Counted from the first letter of the stretch, positions 27,868 through 36,989 are shown. The stretch: DNA of 64,000 nucleotides from Kumtagia sp963820075 (GCA_963820075.1 CAWFYS010000016.1:1-64000); one strand, 5' to 3'. Notes: a model not told the origin generated them from the sequence alone. A program made the numbers and translations.

Positions 27868-28013
27868 CTTGACTTTTCCGCAGTTTTCCTGTTCAAGCCG
27901 CTCCAACTCAGCGACGAGTACCACACTCCGAGCCGCCGACCGGGACCCCTAGAGGTATAAATCGATCCCGGAGGCCAACACCCGGCAGCGCGATGCGCCC
28001 CCGGGTGCTTTTT
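27868..28013 (+). ncRNA. Possible small RNA ending in a strong terminator
   Basis: The gap between the toxin-antitoxin pair and ffh holds a plus-strand terminator (27979-28013): CACCCGG pairs with CCGGGTG, with GCGC/GCGC inside, followed by CTTTTTGG. Just before it CCGGGA (27940-27945) pairs with TCCCGG (27966-27971). No plus-strand gene precedes it since the neighbours upstream are on the other strand. A CTTGAC at 27868 could be a -35 element but its -10 match is poor. So a transcript that ends here is likely, its start unknown. Confidence 0.4.
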
Positions 28014-28132
28014 GGTTTTGGGTGTTCGCTGGGGAGAGTTCGCTTTTTGCCGAGCCGTTGCGCCGGAAGAAAGTGAACTGCCCCGGTTGGGACTTCGGCG
28101 CGAAGCCACTACCTCTCGGGCATCGCTGTGAT

Positions 28133-28236
28133 GCTAAGCAGGTTCCGGAAAAGTGTTCCACGGTTTTCCGGCAAGAACCTGCGACAAAACAAGAGGCTAA
28201 GCAGACGAAGCGTGGCCGAGGCCACGCAAGTCTGAT
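28133..28236. repeat. CCGGAAAAGTG-type interspersed repeat, copy 2 (inverted relative to copies 1 and 3)
   Basis: GCTAAGCAGGTTCCGGAAAA, then GTGTTCCACGGTTTTCCGG, then CCTGCGACAAAACAAGAGGC and GGCCACGCAAGTCTG. It ends 19 bases before the ffh start, so it forms most of the ffh leader. Confidence 0.85.
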
Positions 28237-28255
28237 TAGGGGAAAAGGAAACCGG

Positions 28256-29860
28256 ATGTTCGAAAGCCTCCAGGAACGGCTAGGCTCCATTCTGAACGGT
28301 CTGACCGGCCGCGGCGCGCTCTCCGAGGCCGATGTTTCGGCTGCGCTGCGCGAGGTTCGCCGTGCGTTGATCGAGGCCGACGTGGCGCTCGAGGTCGTCC
28401 GCTCCTTCGTCGACAAGGTGCGCGCCAAGGCCGTCGGCGCCGAGGTGCTCAAGTCGATCAAGCCCGGCCAGATGGTCGTGAAGATCGTCCATGACGAACT
28501 CGTCGCCATGCTGGGCGACGAGGGCCGCACCATCGACCTCAATGCCCCGGCCCCGGTCGTGGTGATGATGGTCGGCCTGCAGGGTTCGGGCAAGACGACG
28601 ACCACCGCCAAGATCGCCAAGCGGCTGACCGAGCGGCTGGGCAAGAAGGTCCTGATGGCCTCGCTCGATACGCGCCGGCCGGCCGCGCAGGAGCAGTTGC
28701 GCCAGCTCGGCGAGCAGGCGAAGGTCGCGACGCTGCCGGTCATTACGGGCCAGTCGCCGGTCGACATCGCAAAGCGCTCGGTTCAGGCGGCCAGGCTCGG
28801 CGGCCACGACGTGGTGATACTCGATACCGCCGGCCGCACCCACATCGACGAGCCGCTGATGGCCGAGATGGCCGAGATCAAGGCGGTCTCGTCGCCGCAC
28901 GAGATCCTGCTGGTCGCCGATTCGCTCACCGGCCAGGACGCCGTCAACCTCGCCCGTGCCTTCGACAGCCGGGTCGGCATTACCGGCCTGGTGCTCACCC
29001 GCATGGACGGAGACGGGCGCGGCGGCGCTGCCCTTTCCATGCGCGCCGTCACCGGCAAGCCGATCAAGCTGATCGGCGTCGGCGAAAAGATGGACGCGCT
29101 GGAGGAATTCCATCCGCGCCGCATCGCCGACCGCATTCTGGGCATGGGCGACATCGTCTCGCTGGTCGAGAAGGCCGCGGAAAACATCGACGCGGAAAAG
29201 GCCGCGGCGATGGCCAAGAAGATGCAGTCGGGCAAGTTCGACCTGAACGACCTTGCCGACCAGCTTCGCCAGATGCAGAAGCTCGGCGGCATGGGCGGCA
29301 TCATGGGTCTCATGCCCGGCATGGGCAAGATGAAGGACCAGATAGCCGCCGCCGGCCTCGACGACAAGATGTTCGCGCGCCAGCTTGCCATCATATCGTC
29401 CATGACCAGGGCCGAGCGCGCCAACCCGGACATGCTCAAACACAGCCGCAAGAAGCGCATCGCCGCCGGCTCCGGCACGGACGCGTCCGAGATCAACAAG
29501 CTGCTCAAGATGCACCGCAGCATGGCCGACATGATGAAGGCCATGGGCGGCAAGGGCAAAGGCGGCGGCATGATGCGTGGTCTGATGGGTGGCCTCGCTT
29601 CCAAGATGGGACTGGGCGGCATGATGCCGGGCCCTGGGGGTTTCGGCGGCGGCATGCCCGACCTGTCGAAGATGGATCCCAGGCAGCTCGAGGCCTTGAA
29701 GAAGCAGGCGGAAGCCGCGGGCCTCGGCGGCGGTTTTCCGAAAGGCCTGCCGCCGACGCTTCCGGGGCTCGGTGGGGGCGGCCTCCCCGGTTTGCCCGGC
29801 GGCATGAAGCTTCCCGGTCTGGGCGGCGGCGGTTTGCCCGGTCTCGGCAAGAAGAAGTGA
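28256..29860 (+). CDS. ffh: Signal recognition particle protein Ffh
   Basis: GTPase subunit of the signal recognition particle, binding 4.5S RNA and signal sequences of nascent membrane proteins. The 534-residue product has the N domain (MFESLQERLGSILNGLTGRG), the G domain with P-loop GLQGSGKTTTTAK near 108-120, DTAGRTHID and TRMDGDGRGGAAL, and a methionine-rich M domain (MRGLMGGLASKMGLGGMMPG). The C-terminal tail is unusually glycine/proline-rich. The start at 28256 follows AGGGGAAAAGGAA. It heads ffh-chorismate mutase-rpsP on the same strand. Confidence 0.97.
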   Translation: MFESLQERLGSILNGLTGRGALSEADVSAALREVRRALIEADVALEVVRSFVDKVRAKAVGAEVLKSIKPGQMVVKIVHDELVAMLGDEGRTIDLNAPAPVVVMMVGLQGSGKTTTTAKIAKRLTERLGKKVLMASLDTRRPAAQEQLRQLGEQAKVATLPVITGQSPVDIAKRSVQAARLGGHDVVILDTAGRTHIDEPLMAEMAEIKAVSSPHEILLVADSLTGQDAVNLARAFDSRVGITGLVLTRMDGDGRGGAALSMRAVTGKPIKLIGVGEKMDALEEFHPRRIADRILGMGDIVSLVEKAAENIDAEKAAAMAKKMQSGKFDLNDLADQLRQMQKLGGMGGIMGLMPGMGKMKDQIAAAGLDDKMFARQLAIISSMTRAERANPDMLKHSRKKRIAAGSGTDASEINKLLKMHRSMADMMKAMGGKGKGGGMMRGLMGGLASKMGLGGMMPGPGGFGGGMPDLSKMDPRQLEALKKQAEAAGLGGGFPKGLPPTLPGLGGGGLPGLPGGMKLPGLGGGGLPGLGKKK

Positions 29861-29870
29861 GCGGGCAGGC

Positions 29871-30230
29871 ATGAACGATACGGCGAATGCCATGGCCACC
29901 CTCGCGCAATACCGCGCCTCGATCGACAATATCGACGCGGCGTTGATCCACATGCTCGCCGAGCGTTTCCGCTGCACGCAGGCCGTCGGCCTCCTGAAGG
30001 CAACGCACGGCCTGCCGCCCGCCGATCCGGAGCGCGAGACGCAGCAGATCGCCCGGCTGCGGCGGCTCGCCCAGGACGCACATCTCGACCCGGACTTCGC
30101 GGAGAAATTCCTGAACTTCGTCATCACGGAAGTGATCCGCCACCATGAGCAGATCGCCGCCGAAAATGGCGGGAGACATTCGACACCCGAACCCGGCGCC
30201 GCCGATTCCGGCGCCCCCCGAAACGGCTGA
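29871..30230 (+). CDS. Chorismate mutase (AroQ class)
   Basis: Stand-alone AroQ-fold enzyme of 119 residues converting chorismate to prephenate for phenylalanine and tyrosine synthesis. The helix-1 text YRASIDNIDAALIHMLAERF carries the characteristic I-D-x-I-D and an arginine at the expected place; the second block is RCTQAVGLLKATHGLPPADP and the last FAEKFLNFVITEVIRHHEQI. It begins 11 bases after ffh and precedes rpsP by 47 bases, the standard rhizobial order. The start at 29871 may be internal M8 instead. Confidence 0.93.
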   Translation: MNDTANAMATLAQYRASIDNIDAALIHMLAERFRCTQAVGLLKATHGLPPADPERETQQIARLRRLAQDAHLDPDFAEKFLNFVITEVIRHHEQIAAENGGRHSTPEPGAADSGAPRNG

Positions 30231-30277
30231 CCAACGGCGGCCCCATCAACCCCCGAATCGACTTTAGGAGAAAGACA

Positions 30278-30655
30278 ATGGCACTGAAGATCCGGCTGGC
30301 CCGCGCGGGCTCCAAGAAGCGTCCCTATTATCACATCGTCGTCGCGGACGTGCGTTCGCCGCGCGACGGCCGCTTCATCGAGGCGCTCGGCGCGTGGAAC
30401 CCGACGCTGCCCAAGGACGCCGAGCGCGTGAAGATCGACGCGGACCGCGTCAGGCATTGGCTTGGTCACGGCGCGCTGCCGACCGACCGCGTCTCCCGCT
30501 TCCTCGACGAGGCCGGCCTCCTGAAGCGCGAGGCGCGTGTCAACCCGGTGAAGGCGCTGCCGGGCAAGAAGGCGCAGACTCGCCTCGACGCGATCAAGAA
30601 GGCACAGGACGACGCAGCCGCGGCGAGCGCCGCCGCTGCCGCTCCCGCCCAATAA
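30278..30655 (+). CDS. rpsP: 30S ribosomal protein S16
   Basis: Essential small-subunit protein. The 125-residue product has the S16 signature MALKIRLARAGSKKRPYYHI and the family core SPRDGRFIEALGAWNPTLPK, with an Ala-rich C-terminal extension usual in alphaproteobacteria. The start at 30278 follows TTAGGAGAA. In most relatives rimM, trmD and rplS follow in the same operon; here the next gene lies on the opposite strand 120 bases away, so the operon ends with rpsP. Confidence 0.97.
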   Translation: MALKIRLARAGSKKRPYYHIVVADVRSPRDGRFIEALGAWNPTLPKDAERVKIDADRVRHWLGHGALPTDRVSRFLDEAGLLKREARVNPVKALPGKKAQTRLDAIKKAQDDAAAASAAAAAPAQ

Positions 30656-30777
30656 GTCGCGTTCCGGCCGAAGCGGCCCGCGTTCGCCAATGCTTCGGCC
30701 TCTCAGAGGAGGCCGCGGCATCGAGCTTCCGCGTCCCGCAGCTTGGCGGCGCATCGGGATCGCCTGTTCCCGCCGCC

Positions 30778-31689
30778 TCAAGGACTCTTCGGCGCGTTCA
30801 GAAAATCCTCGATGATGGTCGCCGAGTCCCTCGGGAACTCCCAGAACATATTGTGGCCGGCGCCGGCGAACACTTCAAAACCTGCATCCGGGTAGGCCTT
30901 CTCCAGCTTCTCCTGGTGCGTCAGGTCGAAAAACCCGTCCTTCTCGCCCCACAGCACCAGGACCGGTGACTTCACCAGCGGCGCGGCCGGCGCGAGGTCG
31001 CCGACCAGCGCGCCCCACAGCACGCCGTTCCAGACATGGATCGGCGTCGCCGCGCTCTCCTCGCGTTCGCGCGCCAGGAAGTGCTCGTCGACCGGATTGG
31101 GGTTGGCGTACCAGTCCTTCATGAACTGGCTCTCCGGATCGATCGGCGCCTTGAGCTGCGTGACGTTGTCCCACAGCCAGGAACCCGGTCCCGTGCCGAA
31201 TGATGTGGTCGACGACACGAGCACCAGCCGGTCCACCTTGTCCGGGTGTTGCGCGGCGAGCAGTTGCGCGGCCAGCGAGCCGAGCGAATGGCCGATCACA
31301 TCCGCCTTGGCGATTCCGACCGCATCGAGAAACAGCGAGGCATCGTCGGCAAGGTCGGTATAGGCATAGCAGCAGTCGGGCGCGTCCGATTTGCCGTGAC
31401 CGCGCAGGTCGATGGCGAGGAGCCGCCGGTGCCTGAGATAGGGAGCAATCAGCGACCAGCTCCGGCTGTTGTCCGTGTAGCCGTGGATAAGCAGCGCCGG
31501 CTTGCCTTCGGTGTCGCCCATCTCGACATAGGCCATCGTCAGCCCATTGGCGAGCTTCACGCTTTTCTTGGCGTCCGCCCACCCGGCCTGTGTCGGCACG
31601 GCGATCTCCTCGGCGGCCGCCGCGAACGGAAGCAGCGCCCCCGCCACGATCAGACCGGCCATCACCACCTGGAGAAACAGTCGACGCAT
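30778..31689 (-). CDS. Secreted alpha/beta hydrolase
   Basis: Serine hydrolase of 303 residues with a cleavable signal peptide (VVMAGLIVAGALLPFAAAAE), so it acts in the periplasm or outside. The oxyanion region is LLIHGYTDNSRSW, the nucleophile elbow GHSLGSLAAQ, the acid in VLWGEKDGFF and the histidine in GAGHNMFWEFP, completing the catalytic triad. The fold resembles haloperoxidase/esterase-like members; the natural substrate is unknown. It is convergent with rpsP, occupying the place where rimM would be expected. Confidence 0.88.
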   Translation of the reverse strand: MRRLFLQVVMAGLIVAGALLPFAAAAEEIAVPTQAGWADAKKSVKLANGLTMAYVEMGDTEGKPALLIHGYTDNSRSWSLIAPYLRHRRLLAIDLRGHGKSDAPDCCYAYTDLADDASLFLDAVGIAKADVIGHSLGSLAAQLLAAQHPDKVDRLVLVSSTTSFGTGPGSWLWDNVTQLKAPIDPESQFMKDWYANPNPVDEHFLAREREESAATPIHVWNGVLWGALVGDLAPAAPLVKSPVLVLWGEKDGFFDLTHQEKLEKAYPDAGFEVFAGAGHNMFWEFPRDSATIIEDFLNAPKSP

Positions 31690-31805
31690 GAGGGTCTCTC
31701 CTTGCTGGAACGTCGTCTGCGGAGCGATTGCGCCCGCATCGTTCGCAGGAAGTCTTTCAGAACGGTCAAGCGCCGTCGAGTGGGAGTCGCAGCATGCTCA
31801 AAACG

Positions 31806-31833
31806 AAAAACGGCGCCGCGCGGGCGCCGTTTC
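31806..31833 (-). terminator. Terminator of aqpZ
   Basis: AAACGGCGCC pairs with GGCGCCGTTT around a short GC loop; on the minus strand it is followed by TTCGTTTT. It lies 20 bases after the aqpZ stop. Confidence 0.85.
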
Positions 31834-31853
31834 CACATGGAGAACCCAAAAGA

Positions 31854-32543
31854 TCAATCGTCGCCGAACAGCGACCGGTGCGCAATGCCGGCGATGGCCG
31901 CGCCAACGATCGGCGCCACCCAGAACAGCCAGAGCTGCGCCAGCGCCGCGCCGCCGACAAACAGCGCCGGTCCGGTCGAGCGCGCCGGGTTTACCGAGGT
32001 GTTGGTCACGGGAATCGAAATCAGGTGGATGAGCGTCAGCGCCAATCCGATGGCGATCGGCGCGAAGCCGGCCGGAACACGGCCGTGGGTCGAACCGAGA
32101 ATGATCATCAGGAACATGAAGGTCAGCACCACCTCGATGAGCAGCGCGGAGCCGAGGCCGAACTTGCCCGGCGACTGCTCGCCAAATCCGTTGGTGGCGA
32201 AGCCGCCGATGCCGGCGAAGTCGGCCTTGCCGCTGACGATCAGATAGAGAACCGCCGAGGCGACGATCGCGCCGGCGACCTGTGCGACGATGTAGGGCGC
32301 CAAATCCTTGGCATCGAACCGGCCGGCGGTGAACAGGCCGATCGAAACCGCCGGGTTGAAATGTCCGCCCGAGATGCCGCCGACCGCATAGGCCATGGTC
32401 AGCACGGTCAGGCCGAATGCGAACGAGACGCCGAGAAGCCCGATGCCGACATCGGGAAAAGCGGCTGCGAGCACGGCGCTGCCGCAGCCGCCGAATACGA
32501 GCCAGAACGTACCGAGAAATTCAGCAGACAAACGCTTCGACAT
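31854..32543 (-). CDS. aqpZ: Aquaporin Z
   Basis: Water channel of the MIP family, 229 residues with six membrane helices and two half-helices. Both NPA motifs are present, in GGHFNPAVSIGLF and NTSVNPARSTGPALF; the histidine and arginine of the selectivity filter (His in LTLIHLISIPVTNTS, Arg in NPARST) point to a water-selective AqpZ rather than a glycerol channel. The start at 32543 is typical (MSKRLSAEFLGTFWLVFGGCG). It is divergent from the helicase gene and monocistronic with its own terminator. Confidence 0.96.
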   Translation of the reverse strand: MSKRLSAEFLGTFWLVFGGCGSAVLAAAFPDVGIGLLGVSFAFGLTVLTMAYAVGGISGGHFNPAVSIGLFTAGRFDAKDLAPYIVAQVAGAIVASAVLYLIVSGKADFAGIGGFATNGFGEQSPGKFGLGSALLIEVVLTFMFLMIILGSTHGRVPAGFAPIAIGLALTLIHLISIPVTNTSVNPARSTGPALFVGGAALAQLWLFWVAPIVGAAIAGIAHRSLFGDD

Positions 32544-32929
32544 GGCAAATCAATCCCTCCTTGAATGCGAATCGCCTTCTACCTGCGCTTGCATTCAAAA
32601 AAAAGCGGCCGCGCAACGCGTCGAGGTTGAAATTTGCGAGAAACGCCCGGCCTCTCCGCCCGATTCTATTTTCGATTCATGATCAGCGAGATAGCGCATG
32701 GACGATGCCGGCGGCGGCGGCGAGGGGGGCGGAACAAATCCTGAATCACCGTGAGTCAGCGATTCGTCGCCGATTCGTTCGAGACTCGTTCCGCGTGTCC
32801 CGCGGAACATTGTGCTTCCGTTTGCGCGCCGAAATGCCTATCTGTCACAGGCATGGCTGGTCCGCGGAAGTCCCGCGTTGCGGCTTTTGCGTGTGCCGCC
32901 GTCAAGCCGAAAGGCCGATTGCCGATCCG

Positions 32930-35900
32930 ATGAATCTGCGCCAGACCACCACCGAGCCGCTAATTCTTTCTGGCCGCGACGTCACGGCCGTACTCGGGCC
33001 GACCAATACCGGAAAGACCCATCTCGCCATCGAGCGCATGATTGCGCATGAAAGCGGCGTCATCGGCCTGCCGCTGAGGCTGCTGGCGCGCGAAGTCTAT
33101 CAGCGCGTCAGCGAGAAGGTGGGCACAGGCAAAGTCGCGTTGATCACCGGGGAGGAGAAGATCGTCCCCGTCGCGGCGCGTTACTTCGTATGCACGGTCG
33201 AGGCGATGCCGCGCGAGACCGACGCGGCCTTCGTCGCCGTCGACGAGATCCAGCTCGCCGGCGATCTCGAGCGCGGGCATATCTTCACCGACCGCATCCT
33301 GCACCTGCGCGGCCGCCAGGAGACGCTGCTGCTCGGCGCCGCGACGATGCGGGGCATTCTGGAAAAGCTGCTGCGCGGCATTTCCGTGGTGACGCGGCCG
33401 CGGCTGTCGCATCTTGCCTATGCCGGGTCGAAGAAGCTCACGCGGCTGCCGAGCCGCTCGGCGATCGTCGCCTTCTCCGCCGACGAGGTCTATGCCATCG
33501 CCGAACTTGTCCGGCGCCAGCGCGGCGGCGCCGCCGTCGTGCTCGGCGCCCTGTCGCCGCGCACCCGCAACGCCCAGGTCGCGCTCTACCAGTCTGGCGA
33601 CGTCGATTACCTTGTCGCCACCGACGCGATCGGCATGGGCCTCAATCTCGACGTCGATCACGTCGCCTTCGCCCAGAACCGCAAGTTCGACGGCTATCAG
33701 TCCCGGGCGCTGACGACCGCCGAACTCGGCCAGATCGCCGGCCGCGCCGGACGGCATCTGCGCGACGGTACGTTCGGCGTCACCGGCCAGGTCGATCCGT
33801 TCGACGACGGCCTGGTCGAGAAGATCGAGGCGCATGATTTCGAACCGGTCAGGGTTCTGCAATGGCGCACGGCGCGGTTCGACTTTTCCAGCCTCGACGC
33901 GCTTCGCCATTCCATCGAGACGCTGGCGCCCGTCGAGGGCTTGACGCGGGCGCTGCCCGCCGTCGACGCGCGGGCGCTGGAGCAGCTCGCCGGCGATCCC
34001 GACATCAGGCAACTCGCCGGCAGCCGCGAGCGGGTGGCGCTTCTGTGGGACGTCTGTTCCCTGCCCGACTATCGGCGGATCGCGCCGGCCCAGCACTCGG
34101 AACTGATCGCATCGCTGTTTTTCGATCTGGCGCGGCGCGGCCATGTGGATGAAAGCTACATGGCCGAGCAGGTGCGCCGCGCCGATTCGACCGAAGGCGA
34201 TATCGACACTTTGTCGAACCGCATTGCTCAGATCCGCACCTGGACCTACGTGTCCAACCGGCCCGGCTGGCTGGCGGATTCGCGACACTGGCAGGAAAAG
34301 ACGCGCGAGATAGAGGACAGATTGTCCGATGCGCTGCATGAGCGGTTGACGAAACGCTTCGTAGACCGCAGGACTTCCGTCCTCATGCGGCGCCTTAGAG
34401 AAAATGCGATGCTCGAAGCCGAAATAGACCCGTCCGGAAACGTCAATGTCGAGGGCCACCATGTCGGCGACCTTCAAGGTTTCCGGTTCACCGCCGACCA
34501 GTCTTCCGCCGGGGAGGATGGCAAGGCGATTCGCGCCGCGGCCCAAAAAGCCTTGGCGGCGGAATTCGAGGCCAGGGCCGAGCGATTCTCCGCTTCCGGC
34601 AACCACGACATCGCGCTGGCTTCCGACGGCATCCTGCGCTGGATCGGCTCGCCGATCGGCACGCTGGCGGCGGGCGAGGATCCGCTGAAGCCGCGCGTGA
34701 TCCTGCTTGCCGACGATCAGCTCACCGGCCCGGCGCGCGACAAGGTCGCCGCGCGCGCCGAGCGCTTCGTCAACTACCAGATCGAGACGCTGCTCAAGCC
34801 GCTTGTCGACCTGAAGCAGGCCGACCAGCTGGCCGGCATAGCGCGCGGCATCGCTTTCAGGCTCGTCGAGCAGTTCGGTCTGATCAACCGCCGCGAGATC
34901 GCGGACGAGGTGAAGTCGCTCGACCAGGAAAGCCGGGCGGCGCTGCGCAGGCTCGGCGTGCGCTTCGGCGCCTACCACATCTTCGTGCCGGCGCTGGTCA
35001 AGCCGGCGCCGGCCAGCATCACCACGCTGCTCTGGGCCCTGAAGAACGACGGCAAGGACAGGGCCGGCTTCGGCGACATCGTGCACATGCTGGCGGCGGG
35101 CCGCACCTCGGTCCTGGTAAACGCCGTCTTCGACCGCGCCTTCTACGGCCTCGCCGGCTTCCGCATTCTCGGCCGCCGCGCCGTGCGCGTCGACATTCTG
35201 GAGCGGCTGGCCGACCTGATCCGGCCCGCCCTTTCCTGGCGCCCCGGAACCGGTCTTCGGCCCGACGGCGCTTATGACGGCAACGCCTTCCTGGTGACGC
35301 CGGCCATGATGTCCATTCTGGGCGCCACCGGCGAGGACATCGAGGAGATTCTGAAGGGCCTGGGCTACCGCTCCGATCCGAAGCCCGCCCCCGAGGTAAA
35401 AAGCCGGCTGGAAGCGCTCGACCTTGCCGCGCGCGAGGCCGTCGCCAAGGCGGCGGCCGAACGCGCCGCAGCGAAGGCAGCGGCCGATGCCGAACGCGCG
35501 GCCGCGGCTGAACAGGCCGCGGCGAGAGCGGCGGAACCGCAACCGGCTCCGGCCGATGCGGCGCGTGCCGCCGAGGACGCCTCCGAAACTGTTGACGCGG
35601 CGGCAGCCGACAGCGCGTCCGAAGACACCGTGTCGGCCGACCCGGCGCCTTCGCCGACGGCCGTGGACGAGGTAGCTCCCGAAGCGGCCGAGGAAGCCGA
35701 GGGCGCCGAGAGCGCCGGGAGCGAGGATGCGCCGACGCAAGGCGCGGAAAATGCCGAGACCGGCGCCTCCGAAACTGTTGACGGGGCGGCAGCCGTCGGC
35801 GCCTCCGAAGACACCGTGTCGGCCGACGCGGCGTCTTCGCCGACGGCCGTGGACGAGGTAGCTCCCGAAGCGGCCGAGGAAGCCGAGAGCGCCGAGAGCG

Positions 35901-36466
35901 AGGATGCGCCGACGCAAGGCGCGGAAAATGCCGAGACCGGCGCCTCCGTCACTGAAAACGCCGTCGAAACGGCGCCTGAACCGGCGCCGTGGCCCGCTGA
36001 ATTGGCGGCTGACGCGCCTGCTTCCGGGCAAGCCGTTGGCAACGCAAGTGAATCGTCAGGTGGCGACACACCTGGGAAAGCGCCGGAACCGCCGGCCGAG
36101 GAGCCCAAGCCGATCCTGTTGTGGCGACCTGCCCGATTCGACCAGCGTCCGCGTCATCGCCATGAAGGCCGCCAGGGCCAGCAGCATGGAAAACCGCGGC
36201 GCGACGCAAATCAAAACGAACGCGGTCCAGTTCAGGATCGTCCCGCGGCCGGCGCCAAGACCGGAGCCGAGCACCGGCAGAACGCCAAGCCGGCACCCGA
36301 CCGCGACCGCGATCGTTTCAAGGGCAAGCCCCATGGAAACCGCAATGCCGAAGGCGCCGGCAAGCCGGCCTTCCAGCCGAAACCGCGCGAGGAAAAGCCG
36401 GTGCGGTTCGATCCGGATTCGCCCTTCGCCAAGCTTGCGGCGCTCCGGGACCAACTCAAGAAGTAG
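32930..36466 (+). CDS. SUV3-like DEAD/DEAH-type RNA helicase with long Ala/Glu-rich tail
   Basis: ATP-dependent helicase of 1178 residues related to mitochondrial SUV3, an RNA-degradation helicase. Walker A GPTNTGKT is at residues 23-30, motif II DEIQ at 105-108, and the second RecA domain has VATDAIGMGLNLDVDHVAF and the arginine-finger motif QIAGRAGRHL. A long helical region follows to about residue 830. The last 350 residues are low complexity: an Ala/Glu-rich stretch with a tandem repeat, then a Lys/Arg/Pro-rich tail. The start at 32930 is preferred over upstream in-frame starts because the preceding residues resemble no domain. Its stop abuts the S4 gene. Confidence 0.92.
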   Translation: MNLRQTTTEPLILSGRDVTAVLGPTNTGKTHLAIERMIAHESGVIGLPLRLLAREVYQRVSEKVGTGKVALITGEEKIVPVAARYFVCTVEAMPRETDAAFVAVDEIQLAGDLERGHIFTDRILHLRGRQETLLLGAATMRGILEKLLRGISVVTRPRLSHLAYAGSKKLTRLPSRSAIVAFSADEVYAIAELVRRQRGGAAVVLGALSPRTRNAQVALYQSGDVDYLVATDAIGMGLNLDVDHVAFAQNRKFDGYQSRALTTAELGQIAGRAGRHLRDGTFGVTGQVDPFDDGLVEKIEAHDFEPVRVLQWRTARFDFSSLDALRHSIETLAPVEGLTRALPAVDARALEQLAGDPDIRQLAGSRERVALLWDVCSLPDYRRIAPAQHSELIASLFFDLARRGHVDESYMAEQVRRADSTEGDIDTLSNRIAQIRTWTYVSNRPGWLADSRHWQEKTREIEDRLSDALHERLTKRFVDRRTSVLMRRLRENAMLEAEIDPSGNVNVEGHHVGDLQGFRFTADQSSAGEDGKAIRAAAQKALAAEFEARAERFSASGNHDIALASDGILRWIGSPIGTLAAGEDPLKPRVILLADDQLTGPARDKVAARAERFVNYQIETLLKPLVDLKQADQLAGIARGIAFRLVEQFGLINRREIADEVKSLDQESRAALRRLGVRFGAYHIFVPALVKPAPASITTLLWALKNDGKDRAGFGDIVHMLAAGRTSVLVNAVFDRAFYGLAGFRILGRRAVRVDILERLADLIRPALSWRPGTGLRPDGAYDGNAFLVTPAMMSILGATGEDIEEILKGLGYRSDPKPAPEVKSRLEALDLAAREAVAKAAAERAAAKAAADAERAAAAEQAAARAAEPQPAPADAARAAEDASETVDAAAADSASEDTVSADPAPSPTAVDEVAPEAAEEAEGAESAGSEDAPTQGAENAETGASETVDGAAAVGASEDTVSADAASSPTAVDEVAPEAAEEAESAESEDAPTQGAENAETGASVTENAVETAPEPAPWPAELAADAPASGQAVGNASESSGGDTPGKAPEPPAEEPKPILLWRPARFDQRPRHRHEGRQGQQHGKPRRDANQNERGPVQDRPAAGAKTGAEHRQNAKPAPDRDRDRFKGKPHGNRNAEGAGKPAFQPKPREEKPVRFDPDSPFAKLAALRDQLKK
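35582..35944 (+). repeat. Two-copy tandem repeat within the helicase gene
   Basis: Bases 35582-35767 (186) are repeated at 35768-35944 (177, with a 9-base in-frame deletion) at roughly 93 percent identity by eye. Each unit encodes about 60 residues beginning SETVD and ending NAETGA, rich in Glu, Ala, Ser and Pro. The high identity points to a recent duplication. Confidence 0.9.
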
Positions 36467-36841
36467 ATGGCCGACCAGCGCCAGCGCATCGACAAGTGGT
36501 TGTTTTTCGCGCGGGTGGTCAAATCGCGTTCGCTTGCCGCCAAGCTCGCCCAGTCCGGCCGGGTGAGGATAAACGGCGAGAAGACCGGGCAGGCCGCCGA
36601 CACCGTGCGCCCGGGCGATACGCTGACCATGACGCTGGATCGGCGTATCCTGGTCTATCGCGTGCTGGCATCCGGAACGCGGCGCGGGCCGGCGCCGGAA
36701 GCCCGCCTGCTCTACGAGGATCTGTCGCCGCCCACGGGCGCCGACGCGCCGCCCGATGCGATGCCGGCCGTTCGCGACCTGGGCAGCGGGCGCCCGACCA
36801 AGCGGGAGCGCCGGCAGATCGACCGCCTGCGCGGCGCCTGA
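36467..36841 (+). CDS. RNA-binding S4 domain protein (Hsp15-like)
   Basis: Protein of 124 residues with an N-terminal S4 RNA-binding fold: RIDKWLFFARVVKSRSLAAK, then AQSGRVRINGEKTGQAADTV and RPGDTLTM. Relatives such as Hsp15 bind free 50S subunits carrying nascent chains and help recycle them. The C-terminal KRERRQIDRLRG tail is basic. Its ATG follows the helicase stop codon directly, so the two genes are coupled; the helicase-S4-fdxA order is common in rhizobia. Confidence 0.92.
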   Translation: MADQRQRIDKWLFFARVVKSRSLAAKLAQSGRVRINGEKTGQAADTVRPGDTLTMTLDRRILVYRVLASGTRRGPAPEARLLYEDLSPPTGADAPPDAMPAVRDLGSGRPTKRERRQIDRLRGA

Positions 36842-36989
36842 ATATAGCAGGCTTGCGCGGGTTAGGCCGCCTGGCTCCATGTCCTCTTGCCGGTTCCATC
36901 GGGAAACCGTGCAGCAGTCAGGCGCGCCTTCAGCACTGACGAAAACGACGGCCCGAATTGCCGTTCGTTGCTTGCGGATATAACGAGCA

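Noticed and set aside
27868..28013. 4.5S (SRP) RNA gene next to ffh
   Set aside because: The conserved apical tetraloop and asymmetric loop signature of SRP RNA is absent.
27949..28255. Upstream in-frame extension of ffh through the repeat
   Set aside because: The residues come from the interspersed repeat and reappear in other copies; the family start MFESLQERL at 28256 has a good ribosome site.
28280..30781. Open frame of 833 codons on the minus strand opposite ffh-chorismate mutase-rpsP
   Set aside because: It spans three well-identified genes on the other strand and shows no recognisable protein features.
32417..32929. N-terminal extension of the helicase back to 32417
   Set aside because: It would overlap the divergent aqpZ start and encodes no conserved text; ATG 32930 lies just before the family-typical beginning.
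32960..36031. Open frame of 1023 codons on the minus strand opposite the helicase gene
   Set aside because: It mirrors the helicase codons, is very rich in Arg, Ala, Gly and Asp with no domain text, and arises from high GC.
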